From positions 2,478,501 through 2,542,500 of the forward strand of contig NZ_CP018099.1 of assembly GCF_001886815.1 (NCBI RefSeq): 64,000 nt of DNA, read 5' to 3'. Of the stretch, positions 26,258 through 35,654 are shown in pieces. The stretch's first letter is position 1, and each line of letters starts with the position of its first letter. The notes under the pieces are model-generated. The model had not been told where the DNA came from. It ran no database searches and saw only the letters and a program-made list of their open reading frames with translations. The stretch comes from Caldithrix abyssi DSM 13497. Lineage in GTDB: Bacteria > Calditrichota > Calditrichia > Calditrichales > Calditrichaceae. The position numbers and the translations under genes were made by a program.

Positions 26258-26287
26258 CAGGCCACCGCCTTGCGAACGATGGCCTGT
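26250..26287. terminator. Terminator between convergent TPR and DUF1015 genes
   Basis: Stem ACAGGCCA (26257-26264) / TGGCCTGT (26280-26287). On the minus strand it is followed by TTATTTTTT, giving a good U-tract for the DUF1015 gene. The plus-strand tail is weak. Confidence 0.6.
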
Positions 26288-26312
26288 CGCTTCTAATTTA
26301 CAAGCGCCATTT

Positions 26313-27557
26313 TTAATCCAGCAAGTGGATTACCAGACCGCTACGTAGCTTGGGCTCAAACCAGGTCGATTTAGGCGGCATAATTTTGCCGGCATCGGCA
26401 ATGGCCATCAAATCTTCGATGGAAGTGGGGTAAAGGCCAAAGGCCACCTGCATTTCGCCGGAATCCACGCGACGCTTCAGTTCTTCTAAGCCTCTGATAC
26501 CGCCCACAAAATCGATGCGTTTGTCTTTGCGCGGATCGCCGATGCCTAAAATGGGCACCAATAAATTATTCATTAAAATCGAAACATCCAATTGTTCCAC
26601 CGGATCGTTTTCATTAAAGGTGCCCGGCCTGGCTTTTAAACGGTACCATTCGCCATTCAGGTACATCACAAATTCGTGTTTTTGCCTGGGCTTTTCGGCG
26701 CTGGCCCCTAATTTTTGTACGTCAAACTTTTCGGAGACTTTTTTAAGAAAGGCGTCCACGCTGAGACCATTTAAATCTTTAACCACCCGGTTGTAGTCCA
26801 TGATGTACATCTGATTGTGCGGAAAGATGACGGTTAGAAAATAATTGTACTCTTCATCGCCTGTGTGATTTGGATTTTGCGCCTGACGCATTTGTTTGAC
26901 GCGCATGGCGGCTGCCGAACGGTGATGTCCGTCGGCCACATAAAGACAATCTAACTGCTTAAAGAGCTCTTGCAAAGCCTTAATGTCCTCATCTTTGTCA
27001 ACCAGCCAGAAGGTGTGTCGAATGCCGTCGTCGGCGGTAAAGTCATACTCCGGCTCGCCCTGGACAATTTTGTTCATCAGCGCGTCAATTTCCGGCCTAG
27101 CTTTGTACGTTAAAAAAACAGGGCCGGTCTGAGCGTTTAAGGTGTTAACGTGTTTAACGCGGTCTTCCTCTTTATCGGCGCGCGTCAACTCGTGTTTTTT
27201 AATCAGATTTTTTTCGTACTCTTCTACCGAGGCGCCGGCCACCAGGCCAATTTGCGAATGATCGCCCATAATCTGTCGGTAAACGTAAAACATGGGCTTT
27301 TCGTCCTGTACCAGGATGCCCTCTTTAATAAAGCGATCCAGATTCTCTTTGCCCTTCTGGTAAACCGCTTCGTCGTAAATGTTCGTTTCCGGCGGTAAAT
27401 CGATTTCCGGTTTGTTGATGTGTAAAAAGGAAAAGGGATTATCTTTTGCCATTTCCCGCGCTTCTTCGGAACTTAAAACGTCGTATGGCGGTGATGCCAC
27501 TTTTTCGGCCAGTTCTTTTTTGGGTCGCAGTCCTTTAAACGGTTTAATAATTGCCAT
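26313..27557 (-). CDS. DUF1015 family protein
   Basis: About 414 residues matching the conserved DUF1015 family throughout: IKPFKGLRPKKELAEKVASPPYDVLSSEEARE at the N-terminus, KHELTRADKEEDRVKHVNTLNAQTGPVFLTY, YVADGHHRSAAAM and GDPRKDKRIDFVGGIRGLEELKRRVDSGEMQVAFGLYPTS. Function is not firmly known; homologues are often found near serine biosynthesis genes. ATG at 27557 with AAAGGAG upstream is preferred to the longer frame from 27587. Transcribed alone on the minus strand. Confidence 0.85.
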   Translation of the reverse strand: MAIIKPFKGLRPKKELAEKVASPPYDVLSSEEAREMAKDNPFSFLHINKPEIDLPPETNIYDEAVYQKGKENLDRFIKEGILVQDEKPMFYVYRQIMGDHSQIGLVAGASVEEYEKNLIKKHELTRADKEEDRVKHVNTLNAQTGPVFLTYKARPEIDALMNKIVQGEPEYDFTADDGIRHTFWLVDKDEDIKALQELFKQLDCLYVADGHHRSAAAMRVKQMRQAQNPNHTGDEEYNYFLTVIFPHNQMYIMDYNRVVKDLNGLSVDAFLKKVSEKFDVQKLGASAEKPRQKHEFVMYLNGEWYRLKARPGTFNENDPVEQLDVSILMNNLLVPILGIGDPRKDKRIDFVGGIRGLEELKRRVDSGEMQVAFGLYPTSIEDLMAIADAGKIMPPKSTWFEPKLRSGLVIHLLD

Positions 27558-28028
27558 CTTCCACTCCTTTGTTTTAGTCGTTTGCAAAAGATACTAAAAT
27601 TAGTAAATAAAATGATTTAATTCAAAAGAATTGAAGATTTTTTTTCCTGAAGACAAAGGATTCGCCGGGAACAGGATGATGATTTACAAAAAAAGTAACC
27701 ACATAAAGCGGAAAAGGATTGAAGGGGCCTCTGGCAGCAAGGCAAAATTTGATTAAACATGCGCAAGAGATGTTAAATCACAATTTTGTCCACGCAGATT
27801 TTGCAGATCTTCGCAGAAAGAAATAAAAAAGAAAATCCGCGTGATCTGAGAGAAACTACATTCGCAATGGAATAGCGGAAGAATTTAAGGCCGCTTCTTA
27901 CCCGTCAACTTTTAAACAGGCAGCCAAACGGCAGGGAACAGTCGAATTCTAAACGCGGCTTTTTTACTCTATTGAACCTCAACGATTTAATCCTTAATTT
28001 GTGCCGGTAATAATTGGAAAGTGAAAAG
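27558..28028. other. Intergenic region with HTH-free repeat-like sequence
   Basis: No gene seen. It includes a degraded piece of the CCACGCAGATT/GCAGATCTTCGCAGA and AATCCGCGTGATCTG type, related to the degenerate repeats at 61.2-61.7 kb. No promoter could be placed for either flanking gene. Confidence 0.4.
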
Positions 28029-30311
28029 ATGATCCTTAAACCAAAAGTTACTTTAGAGCAGCTGATCGAGAAGCTGAGCAAAGACGCAGAATTTCAGCGC
28101 AATATTACCCGATGGTTAGTCCTTGAAGAGCAGCCGGCTCGCTTTGCGCCCTTTCCGCAGAATGTTGACCGGAGGCTGGTTCAGGCCTTAAACGAAAAGG
28201 GCATTACACAATTGTACACCCACCAGGCAGAAGCCTTCCGTAAGATATCAGCGGGCGAAAATGTAGTCATAGTTACGCCCACCGCATCCGGCAAAACATT
28301 AAGCTACAATTTGCCTGTTTTTCAGACCATTCTGCAAAATCCGGAAGCACGCGCTCTTTACCTGTTTCCGACCAAGGCGCTATCGCAGGATCAGGTGCGC
28401 GAAACCCAGGACTTAATCCATCGTTTACAGGTAGACATCAAATCGTTCACCTTTGACGGAGACACGCCGGTCGATATTCGGCGTACTATCCGTTCTGCCG
28501 GGCATATTGTGGTTACCAATCCGGATATGCTGCATCAGGGCGTGCTGCCGCACCACACTCTGTGGATTAAACTTTTCGAAAATCTGAAGTTTGTAGTGCT
28601 GGATGAAATTCATGCCTATCGCGGCGTATTTGGTAGCCATCTGGCTAATTTAATGCGGCGTTTAAAACGCATTTGCGCCTTTTACGGAAGCAGTCCGCAA
28701 TTCATCTGTTCCAGCGCGACCATTGCCAACCCCAAAGAACTGGCCGAACAGTTGACGGGGCAGCCGGTAACGTTGATCGACAATAATGGCGCGCCGCGCG
28801 GGAAAAAGCACTTTTTATTTTACAATCCACCGGTCGTGCATCGGGAGCTGGGCCTGCGTCGATCCGTTGTCAATGAAGTGCGGCAAATCGTGCGCAAATT
28901 ATTGCCCACTGGCGCGCAGATGATCGTTTTTGCCCGCAGCCGATTGCGCGTGGAAATTTTACTGACCTACCTGCGCCAGGTGGCCAGTCAGCTTAAAATT
29001 AATCCCAACCTGGTGCGCGGATATCGGGGCGGATATTTGCCCAAAGAACGACGCCAGATCGAAAACGGCCTGAAAAAAGGCGAAATTCAGGTGGTGGTCA
29101 GTACCAATGCCCTGGAATTAGGCATCGATATCGGTCAACTGGACATCAGTATTCTGGCCGGTTATCCGGGCTCCATTGCCAGCACCTGGCAGCAGGCCGG
29201 ACGCGCTGGCCGGCGGCAGGGCACTTCGCTAACCCTGCTGGTGGCCTCCAGCGCGCCGCTGGATCAATACATCATCGAACATCCCGAATATTTTGCCGAA
29301 AAAAATCCGGAAAGCGCGCAGATCGATCCGGATAATTTATTTATCTTGATGAGCCATTTAAAGTGCGCCGCCTTTGAACTGCCTTTTGAAGAAAACGAGG
29401 TATTTGCACCGGACATTACCCGTCCCTTGCTCGATTATCTGGTGGAAGAAAACGTGCTGCGCAAAACAGAAGGCAAGTATTTCTGGATGCGGGAAATTTA
29501 CCCGGCCGACGAGGTCAGCTTGCGCAACAGCAGCCCGGAAAATGTGGTCATCATCGACACCAGCGACCACAACCGCGTTATCGGCGAAGTGGATTTGTTC
29601 TCCGCCCCCGAACTGGTGCACAAAGACGCCATCTACATTCATGAGGGCGTTCAGTACCATGTGGACGAGCTGGATTGGGACGAAAAAAAGGCCTACGTTC
29701 ACCAGGTAAAGGTCAATCACTACACAGATGCCATCACCAAAACCAATATCAAAGTGCTCGATGTGCTGGAAGAAGAAATATTGGATTCCTGCAAAAAGGT
29801 TTACGGCGAACTGGCAGTCAGTCGCGTCACTACCGGCTTTAAAAAGATTAAATTTAACACGCATGAAAATATCGGCATGGGGCGTGTGCATTTGCCCGAA
29901 ATGGAGATGCAAACCAGCGCCATGTGGTGGGAATTTGACGACCGTCTTTTTAGCGATCCCTATTTTCAGGAATCAATCATTGGCGAAGGCTTAAAAGGCA
30001 TCGCCTACACTTTGAATAATTTAATCCCTCTTTACGTGATGTGCGATGTAACCGATATTTCGGTGGTGCCCATGGTGCGCGCGCCATTCAGCCATAAACC
30101 AACCATTTACGTTTACGATAAATATCAGGGTGGGATGGGCCTGAGCAAAAAACTTTACGAAATTGACCGGGAGGTTTTGCAGGGCGTGGCGCAGCATATC
30201 AGGCGGTGTCCCTGCACTCATGGCTGTCCATCGTGTACCGGCCCCACCCTGGAAAACACGCTGTTTGGCAAAGAGAGCGCGCTTAAAATTTTGGAGCTAC
30301 TCAAACTGTAA
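28029..30311 (+). CDS. MrfA-like DEAH-box helicase with Zn-binding C-terminus (DUF1998)
   Basis: About 760 residues. Superfamily 2 helicase: Walker A TPTASGKT (83-90), DEIH (192-195), SSATIANP, GRAGRR. The DUF1998 C-terminal module carries four Cys (C727, C729, C733, C736 in RCPCTHGCPSC). This architecture is the MrfA (YprA)/Hrq1 type, which in Bacillus subtilis works with the exonuclease MrfB in repair of mitomycin-type DNA damage. The next gene is an MrfB-like exonuclease 6 bp downstream, which strongly supports the assignment. ATG at 28029 is the first ATG; a TTG at 28014 is in frame. Confidence 0.88.
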   Translation: MILKPKVTLEQLIEKLSKDAEFQRNITRWLVLEEQPARFAPFPQNVDRRLVQALNEKGITQLYTHQAEAFRKISAGENVVIVTPTASGKTLSYNLPVFQTILQNPEARALYLFPTKALSQDQVRETQDLIHRLQVDIKSFTFDGDTPVDIRRTIRSAGHIVVTNPDMLHQGVLPHHTLWIKLFENLKFVVLDEIHAYRGVFGSHLANLMRRLKRICAFYGSSPQFICSSATIANPKELAEQLTGQPVTLIDNNGAPRGKKHFLFYNPPVVHRELGLRRSVVNEVRQIVRKLLPTGAQMIVFARSRLRVEILLTYLRQVASQLKINPNLVRGYRGGYLPKERRQIENGLKKGEIQVVVSTNALELGIDIGQLDISILAGYPGSIASTWQQAGRAGRRQGTSLTLLVASSAPLDQYIIEHPEYFAEKNPESAQIDPDNLFILMSHLKCAAFELPFEENEVFAPDITRPLLDYLVEENVLRKTEGKYFWMREIYPADEVSLRNSSPENVVIIDTSDHNRVIGEVDLFSAPELVHKDAIYIHEGVQYHVDELDWDEKKAYVHQVKVNHYTDAITKTNIKVLDVLEEEILDSCKKVYGELAVSRVTTGFKKIKFNTHENIGMGRVHLPEMEMQTSAMWWEFDDRLFSDPYFQESIIGEGLKGIAYTLNNLIPLYVMCDVTDISVVPMVRAPFSHKPTIYVYDKYQGGMGLSKKLYEIDREVLQGVAQHIRRCPCTHGCPSCTGPTLENTLFGKESALKILELLKL

Positions 30312-30317
30312 AACGCC

Positions 30318-31523
30318 ATGGATCTAAAAAAGAAGTTACAATATTATCGACAGGCTACAGAGCGTTCGTCTGATAAAAAAGAAACGGTAAAGGCCGCAAG
30401 CAAAGTTCCCGCTTCGGTAAAAGCCCTTGCCGCGCATTTTAACGGACGCCTGCTCGATTATCCCACGCCCATTGTGGAAATTACGTACAGCATGGATGCG
30501 GAAGAAACGGCGCCGCAAATTTTGCTGGATCGCCTGACGAAGGGGCAGTTTGCAAAGCCCATTAAGCTGGCCGAGTGCCTATTCTTTGACCTGGAAACAA
30601 CCGGTCTCAGCGGCGGCGCGGGCACCTATCCCTTTTTGTTAGGCTTCGGCTTTTATGAGGCAAAGCGTTTTAAGGTGGTTCAATATTTTTTACCGGACTT
30701 TGGTCGCGATTACTATGCGTTCAAAGAGATCATACCGCTGCTGGAAGGGAAGAGCATTTTAATCTCCTTCAATGGCAAAAGCTATGATTTTCCCCTGTTA
30801 AAAACGCGAGCCATTTTAAATCGTTTTACGATCGATCTGGATAGATTCAGCCATCTTGATCTTCTGCACCTTTCCCGCAGAGTGTGGAAGGACAGCCAGG
30901 AAAGCTGCGATCTGGCCAGCATTGAACGCGAACAATTAAATATTCGGCGCAGCGGCGATATCCCCGGTTATTTGATTCCAGCCGCCTATTTGCGATTTAT
31001 CCGGAACGAAGTGATTCACGAAATGATTGCCGTCATCCAGCATAACCGTCAGGATATTATTTCCCTGAACAAGATTTTGTTTAGATTGAGCTCGATCAAT
31101 CAATCACCAGAAGTGTTGAACGATGGTAAAGCTTTGATGCGTCTGGCAAAATTAGCCTTTGAAATAAACGATTACGATTATTTCGTTCAGGTCGAAAAGC
31201 AACTTTTAAAGATTCGGGGTGAGCATCATCCAGAGTTTAAATTATTGTTAAGTTTTTTTTTTAAAAAGCAGGGCAACTGGCAAAGGGCCTGCGCTTTATG
31301 GGAATCACTGGTTGCCCATCAGTCCTATTCCTTTGTGGCTCTGGAAGAGCTGGCCAAGGCGCACGAGCATGTTTTCAAAGACTATCAAAAGGCGCTGGAA
31401 TATTCCGCCCGGGCTTTAAAAATGTACGGCACATTGCAGCAGCTTAACCCGTATTCCGTAAAATCTGCCTGGAAAACAGCCTTTTTGCAAAGATACGAAC
31501 GCCTGAAATGCAAAATATCTTGA
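30318..31523 (+). CDS. MrfB-like DEDD exonuclease with TPR C-terminus
   Basis: 401 residues. An RNase H-like YprB domain has the DEDD acids visible as D91 and E93 (FFDLETTGLSGGAGTYPFLLG), D157 (GKSYDFPLL) and D246 (HNRQDIISL). The C-terminal part (about 275-395) is TPR-like. This matches MrfB (YprB), the metal-dependent exonuclease partner of MrfA. It starts 6 bp after the helicase gene, so both are on one transcript and probably act together in excising damaged DNA. The role in this organism is inferred from the pairing. Confidence 0.85.
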   Translation: MDLKKKLQYYRQATERSSDKKETVKAASKVPASVKALAAHFNGRLLDYPTPIVEITYSMDAEETAPQILLDRLTKGQFAKPIKLAECLFFDLETTGLSGGAGTYPFLLGFGFYEAKRFKVVQYFLPDFGRDYYAFKEIIPLLEGKSILISFNGKSYDFPLLKTRAILNRFTIDLDRFSHLDLLHLSRRVWKDSQESCDLASIEREQLNIRRSGDIPGYLIPAAYLRFIRNEVIHEMIAVIQHNRQDIISLNKILFRLSSINQSPEVLNDGKALMRLAKLAFEINDYDYFVQVEKQLLKIRGEHHPEFKLLLSFFFKKQGNWQRACALWESLVAHQSYSFVALEELAKAHEHVFKDYQKALEYSARALKMYGTLQQLNPYSVKSAWKTAFLQRYERLKCKIS

Positions 31524-31549
31524 CATGATTTGAACAGTTCCCTTATATT
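31520..31549 (+). promoter_or_regulatory. sigma70-type promoter of the acyl-CoA synthetase operon
   Basis: TTGACA at 31520-31525, an 18-bp spacer and TATATT at 31544-31549, 43 bp before the start codon. The -35 box overlaps the stop codon of the upstream exonuclease gene. Confidence 0.6.
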
Positions 31550-31591
31550 AAGCCACAGGTTGTATTAATATCAGTTTAATTTGGAGGAGCT

Positions 31592-33385
31592 ATGGGCTAT
31601 CAAAATTTAGCAGAAATGTTTTTCGATAAGCGTCAATCCATGCCCGATAAAGTAGGGTATATGTTCAAGAAGGACGGAAAATGGCAATCCGTTACCTTTA
31701 AAGAAGCAGTGGATTGGGCAGAAAAATTGGCAGCCGGACTGGCGGCGCTGGGCGTCAAAAAGGACGATCGGGTGGCGATTATTTCCAATAACCGCATTGA
31801 ATGGGCCCTGGCAGATTATGCCACCATGTCGTTGGGCGCCATGTTGGTTCCGGTTTATCCCTCGCTGCTAAGCCATCAGGTTAAGTACATTGTAAACGAT
31901 TGCGAAGCCAGAGTTTTATTGGCAGAAGATGAGTTACAGGTTGAAAAGGTTAAAGAAATACAATCGGAATTAAAGACCGTAAAAAATTTCTTTGTTTTTG
32001 ACGCGCCGGAAAAACTGGAGGAGCCCTGGAAAAAATTATCCGCTCTTGCTGAAATGGGCGAAGAATTTTTACAAAAAAAACCGACCCATATTGCGGATGA
32101 GATTAAAAAAGTTAAGCGTGACGACTGGGCTACGATCATTTACACCTCAGGCACCACCGGTGAACCCAAAGGCGCCGTTTTGACCCACGGGAATTTTTTA
32201 AGCAATATCGAAGGTATCCTGGGGGTAGTCGATCTTTACGCCGAAGATATTTTTCTTTCCTTTCTTCCCCTGAGCCATATTTTTGAACGGCTTGCCGGCC
32301 ACTTTTTATCCAATCACCAGGGATCAACTGTGGCCTACGCCGAAAGTATTGATACCGTGGCCGACAACATGCAAGAAATCAAACCGACGGTTATGGTTTC
32401 TGTGCCGCGCCTGTACGAAAAAATTTATGCCCGCGTGCTGGAAAATGTGGAAATGGGGCCGCCTTTAAAACGCAAAATCTTTTACTGGGCGCTTGGCGTG
32501 GGGCGTGAATACGTGAATTATGTTATGAATAAAAAACCGCTGCCATTTTTACTGAAAAAGAAATACAATCTGGCCAACAAACTGGTCTTCCATAAATTGC
32601 AGGAACGGGTTGGCGGTCGAATTCGCTTCTTTGTCAGCGGCGGCGCGCCTCTTTCGGCAGAAATTGCCGAATTCTTTACCGCAGCCGGTTTGATCATTCT
32701 GGAAGGTTACGGTTTGACTGAAACATCGCCGGTTATTACGGTGAATTTACCGGATAATTTCAAATTTGGTTACGTGGGCCCGCCTTTGCCCAATGTAGAG
32801 GTTAAAATTGATGAAGACGGCGAAATCTTAACCCGCGGTCCACACGTGATGGTTGGCTACTTTAAAAAAGAAGACGCCACGAAAGAGGTTATTGATGATG
32901 AAGGCTGGTTTCATACCGGCGACATCGGTTTGATTGACGAAGACGGCTTTTTAAAGATTACGGATCGTAAGAAAAATATCATTGTAACCTCTGGCGGAAA
33001 GAACATTGCGCCGCAGCCCATCGAAAACATGCTGGTAACCACGCAATACATAGAACAGGCCGTGGTCATCGGCGATAAACGTAAATTCTGCACAGCGATT
33101 ATTGTTCCGGCCTTCGAAGCCGTTAAAAACTGGGCGGAACAGCAGGGGAAAACCATCAATACCTACGACGAGATGCTGCAGCTGGATGGCTTAAAGGAAC
33201 TCATTCGCAAAGAAATTGATCTGGTAAACGAAAACCTGGCCAGATACGAAACCATTAAGGATTTTATCTTTGCCAAACAGCCCTTTTCCATTGAAAGTGG
33301 GGAGCTGACGCCCTCTTTAAAGGTGAAGCGTAAAGTGGTCGAAGAAAAATACCGTGATGAAATTGAAGAGATGTACAAAGTTTAA
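31592..33385 (+). CDS. Long-chain fatty acid-CoA ligase (AMP-forming)
   Basis: 597-residue ANL-superfamily enzyme. ATP-binding motif YTSGTTGEPKGAVLTHGN, gate region GYGLTETSPVITVN, and C-terminal signature GWFHTGDIGLIDEDGFLKITDRKKNIIVTSGGKNIAPQPIE. It activates fatty acids to acyl-CoA via acyl-AMP at the membrane inner face. It closely resembles FAA1/FadD15-type ligases. Excellent Shine-Dalgarno (GGAGGAG) before ATG. It heads a run with DUF4416, plsY and gpsA, linking it to phospholipid synthesis or fatty-acid recycling. Confidence 0.93.
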   Translation: MGYQNLAEMFFDKRQSMPDKVGYMFKKDGKWQSVTFKEAVDWAEKLAAGLAALGVKKDDRVAIISNNRIEWALADYATMSLGAMLVPVYPSLLSHQVKYIVNDCEARVLLAEDELQVEKVKEIQSELKTVKNFFVFDAPEKLEEPWKKLSALAEMGEEFLQKKPTHIADEIKKVKRDDWATIIYTSGTTGEPKGAVLTHGNFLSNIEGILGVVDLYAEDIFLSFLPLSHIFERLAGHFLSNHQGSTVAYAESIDTVADNMQEIKPTVMVSVPRLYEKIYARVLENVEMGPPLKRKIFYWALGVGREYVNYVMNKKPLPFLLKKKYNLANKLVFHKLQERVGGRIRFFVSGGAPLSAEIAEFFTAAGLIILEGYGLTETSPVITVNLPDNFKFGYVGPPLPNVEVKIDEDGEILTRGPHVMVGYFKKEDATKEVIDDEGWFHTGDIGLIDEDGFLKITDRKKNIIVTSGGKNIAPQPIENMLVTTQYIEQAVVIGDKRKFCTAIIVPAFEAVKNWAEQQGKTINTYDEMLQLDGLKELIRKEIDLVNENLARYETIKDFIFAKQPFSIESGELTPSLKVKRKVVEEKYRDEIEEMYKV

Positions 33386-33396
33386 ATCTGTTGTGT

Positions 33397-33930
33397 ATGG
33401 GGATAATTAAAGAGCATCCGCCCGTTCAGTTGTTTGCAGCGATTACTTTTAATGAACGGGTTGATCTCAAAGAAGTTTTTGCTCATTTGCAGAATTTATG
33501 TGGCGCCATCGAAGAGCGCTCTGCGCTCTTCGATTTTGACGCCTTTACCGACTATTATGAATCAGAAATGGGCTCCGGCCTGGAAAAACTTTTTATTACG
33601 TTTAAAGAACTGATTCACCCGGAAACATTGCCTGATATTAAAAGGCAGACGAATCAAATTGAGCTGGAAATTTCTAAAAGCAAACAACGCTGCGTAAATA
33701 TTGATCCGGGCTATCTGACGGTTTCTAAAGTGGTGCTGGCCACAACCAAAGATTACGCCCATCGTCTTTATCTGGGAAAGGGAATATATGGCGACTTGCA
33801 TCTGGTTTACCAGAAAAAGTCCTTTCGTATTCAGCCCTGGACCTATCCCGATTATCGGCAGCCTCTGGCGATTGAATTTTTTAACAGGCTGCGCGAGACC
33901 TATCGCGATAAACTGGAACATGGTAAGTAA
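33397..33930 (+). CDS. DUF4416 family protein
   Basis: About 177 residues that match the DUF4416 family: PPVQLFAAITFNE, DFDAFTDYYESEMGSGLEKLFITFKELIHPETLPDIKRQTN and NIDPGYLTVSKVVLATTKDYAHRLYLGKGIYGDLHLVY. The function is unknown; small cytoplasmic protein. ATG at 33397 is used (a TTG at 33391 is in frame). It sits 12 bp after the acyl-CoA ligase and 42 bp before plsY, as part of the same operon. Confidence 0.85.
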   Translation: MGIIKEHPPVQLFAAITFNERVDLKEVFAHLQNLCGAIEERSALFDFDAFTDYYESEMGSGLEKLFITFKELIHPETLPDIKRQTNQIELEISKSKQRCVNIDPGYLTVSKVVLATTKDYAHRLYLGKGIYGDLHLVYQKKSFRIQPWTYPDYRQPLAIEFFNRLRETYRDKLEHGK

Positions 33931-33972
33931 AAGCGCAAACCTCACCGGGGATTAATTGTAGGAGCAACGCGT

Positions 33973-34608
33973 ATGACTCTTGATCTTATTGGTTTAATCC
34001 TGATCAGTTATTTGTTGGGCTCGTTTCCAACGGCCATTATAGCCGGAAGGCTATTAAAGAAGATCGACATCCGCGAACACGGTAGCGGTAATGCCGGAGC
34101 CACCAATGTATTTAGAGTTTTAGGCTGGAAAGCGGCCCTGGCGGTATTATTCATCGATATGATTAAAGGATTTGTGCCGGTCTTTTTTCTGGCGCCGGCC
34201 TTCTCTTCTTCTCCTGACCAGGTTATTTATTTTCAGTTAATTGGCGCCATTGCAGCCATTCTGGGGCACATGTACACCATCTTTGCCGGATTTAAAGGCG
34301 GTAAAGGCGTGGGGACTTCTGCCGGGGCTTTTTTAGGCCTGGCGCCCTTACCCTTGCTTTTAGCGCTGCTAACCTTTATTGTGGTGGTTTCTCTAACCAG
34401 ATACGTTTCACTGGGCTCTTTGATTGCTTCGTTAGTGTTTGTGGTCATCCTTATGTTGCAGCGTTTTGCTTTTCAGATGGAGATTCCGGCGGTTCTATTG
34501 GGCATCAGCGTTGTCATTGTGGCGCTTATCTGGTATGCGCATCGCAGCAACATTAAACGCCTGTTGCAGGGCAATGAAAATCGCATTGAATTTAAGAAGA
34601 AAGGATGA
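33973..34608 (+). CDS. plsY: Glycerol-3-phosphate acyltransferase PlsY
   Basis: 211-residue integral membrane acyltransferase of the PlsY family, using acyl-phosphate to acylate glycerol-3-phosphate. Motifs LLGSFPTAIIAGR, HGSGNAGATNVFRVLG and GHMYTIFAGFKGGKGVGTSAG are all present across about five TMs. Three bases separate it from gpsA, which makes its substrate. GTAGGAGC precedes ATG. Confidence 0.95.
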   Translation: MTLDLIGLILISYLLGSFPTAIIAGRLLKKIDIREHGSGNAGATNVFRVLGWKAALAVLFIDMIKGFVPVFFLAPAFSSSPDQVIYFQLIGAIAAILGHMYTIFAGFKGGKGVGTSAGAFLGLAPLPLLLALLTFIVVVSLTRYVSLGSLIASLVFVVILMLQRFAFQMEIPAVLLGISVVIVALIWYAHRSNIKRLLQGNENRIEFKKKG

Positions 34609-34611
34609 GTC

Positions 34612-35619
34612 ATGCGCATAGGAATGATTGGCGCCGGTAGCTGGGGAACGGCCCTGGCTCTGGTACTGCATGAAAATGGGCACGAAGTACGCTGCTGGAC
34701 CATTGACGAAGAGAGCTTAAACGATATTCGGCTGAAACAGGAAAATAGCCGCTATTTGCCGGGTATTAAAATACCTTCCGAAATCGTATTTACTTCGGAT
34801 TTGCGCCTGATTGTGGAAGATCCGGAGATTATTGTCAACGCGGTGCCTTCGCAGGTTACGCGCTCTGCTTTAAGCCTGGTTAAGGAAATTTTTAGCGATC
34901 AGGGGCAAATCTGGGTTTCGGTATCCAAAGGTATTGAAAATAAAACCTACAAACGCATAACCCAGGTCATCGAAGAGGTGATGGAAGTGCCGGCGGAGCG
35001 GATTGCTGCGCTTTCCGGGCCCAGCCATGCTGAAGAAGTAGCGCGAAAAATTCCCACAGCGATCGTCTCTTCGTCTGCAAGCATCGAAACCGCTCGTAAA
35101 ATTCAACAGGTTTTCATGAATCAATATTTGCGCATTTACGCCAACGATGATGTGACCGGCGTGGAGCTGGGCGGCGCGCTTAAAAACATTATTGCCCTGG
35201 CAGCAGGTATTTGCGACGGGGCAGGGTACGGTGACAACACCAAGGCGGCTTTAATGACGCGCGGCCTGGTAGAAATCAGTCGTCTGGGTGTGGAAATGGG
35301 CGCCAGGCCTTCTACCTTTGCCGGTCTGAGCGGCATGGGCGATTTGATCGTTACCTGCATGAGCCGCCATTCAAGAAATCGCTATGTGGGGGAACAGATC
35401 GGTAAGGGACGAACGTTAAAAGAAGTGCTGGACGAAATGGTAATGGTCGCAGAAGGCGTGAGAACGGCAGAGTCTGCCTATGAGCTGGCCAAAATGAAAA
35501 AGGTGGAAATGCCCATTACCGAACAAATTTACAAAGTACTGTTCGAAAATAAGTCCCCGGGACAGGCCATGCTTGATTTGATGACAAGGGCTTCCAAAAT
35601 AGAAGATTGGGGAGCTTAA
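34612..35619 (+). CDS. gpsA: Glycerol-3-phosphate dehydrogenase [NAD(P)+]
   Basis: 335 residues. N-terminal Rossmann motif GMIGAGSWGTALALVL, SVSKGIENKT, ALSGPSHAEEVA and the catalytic-lysine block GVELGGALKNIIALAAGICDG (family Lys in ALKN). It reduces dihydroxyacetone phosphate to sn-glycerol-3-phosphate, supplying PlsY encoded immediately upstream. AAAGGATGAGTC precedes ATG. Confidence 0.96.
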   Translation: MRIGMIGAGSWGTALALVLHENGHEVRCWTIDEESLNDIRLKQENSRYLPGIKIPSEIVFTSDLRLIVEDPEIIVNAVPSQVTRSALSLVKEIFSDQGQIWVSVSKGIENKTYKRITQVIEEVMEVPAERIAALSGPSHAEEVARKIPTAIVSSSASIETARKIQQVFMNQYLRIYANDDVTGVELGGALKNIIALAAGICDGAGYGDNTKAALMTRGLVEISRLGVEMGARPSTFAGLSGMGDLIVTCMSRHSRNRYVGEQIGKGRTLKEVLDEMVMVAEGVRTAESAYELAKMKKVEMPITEQIYKVLFENKSPGQAMLDLMTRASKIEDWGA

Positions 35620-35654
35620 AAAAACGGGCGTCAAATTAAAAACAGGAGAATGCC

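Noticed and set aside
29358-29912. 184-codon antisense frame inside the helicase gene
   Set aside because: A shadow of the well-supported helicase coding strand, with no homology-like motifs.
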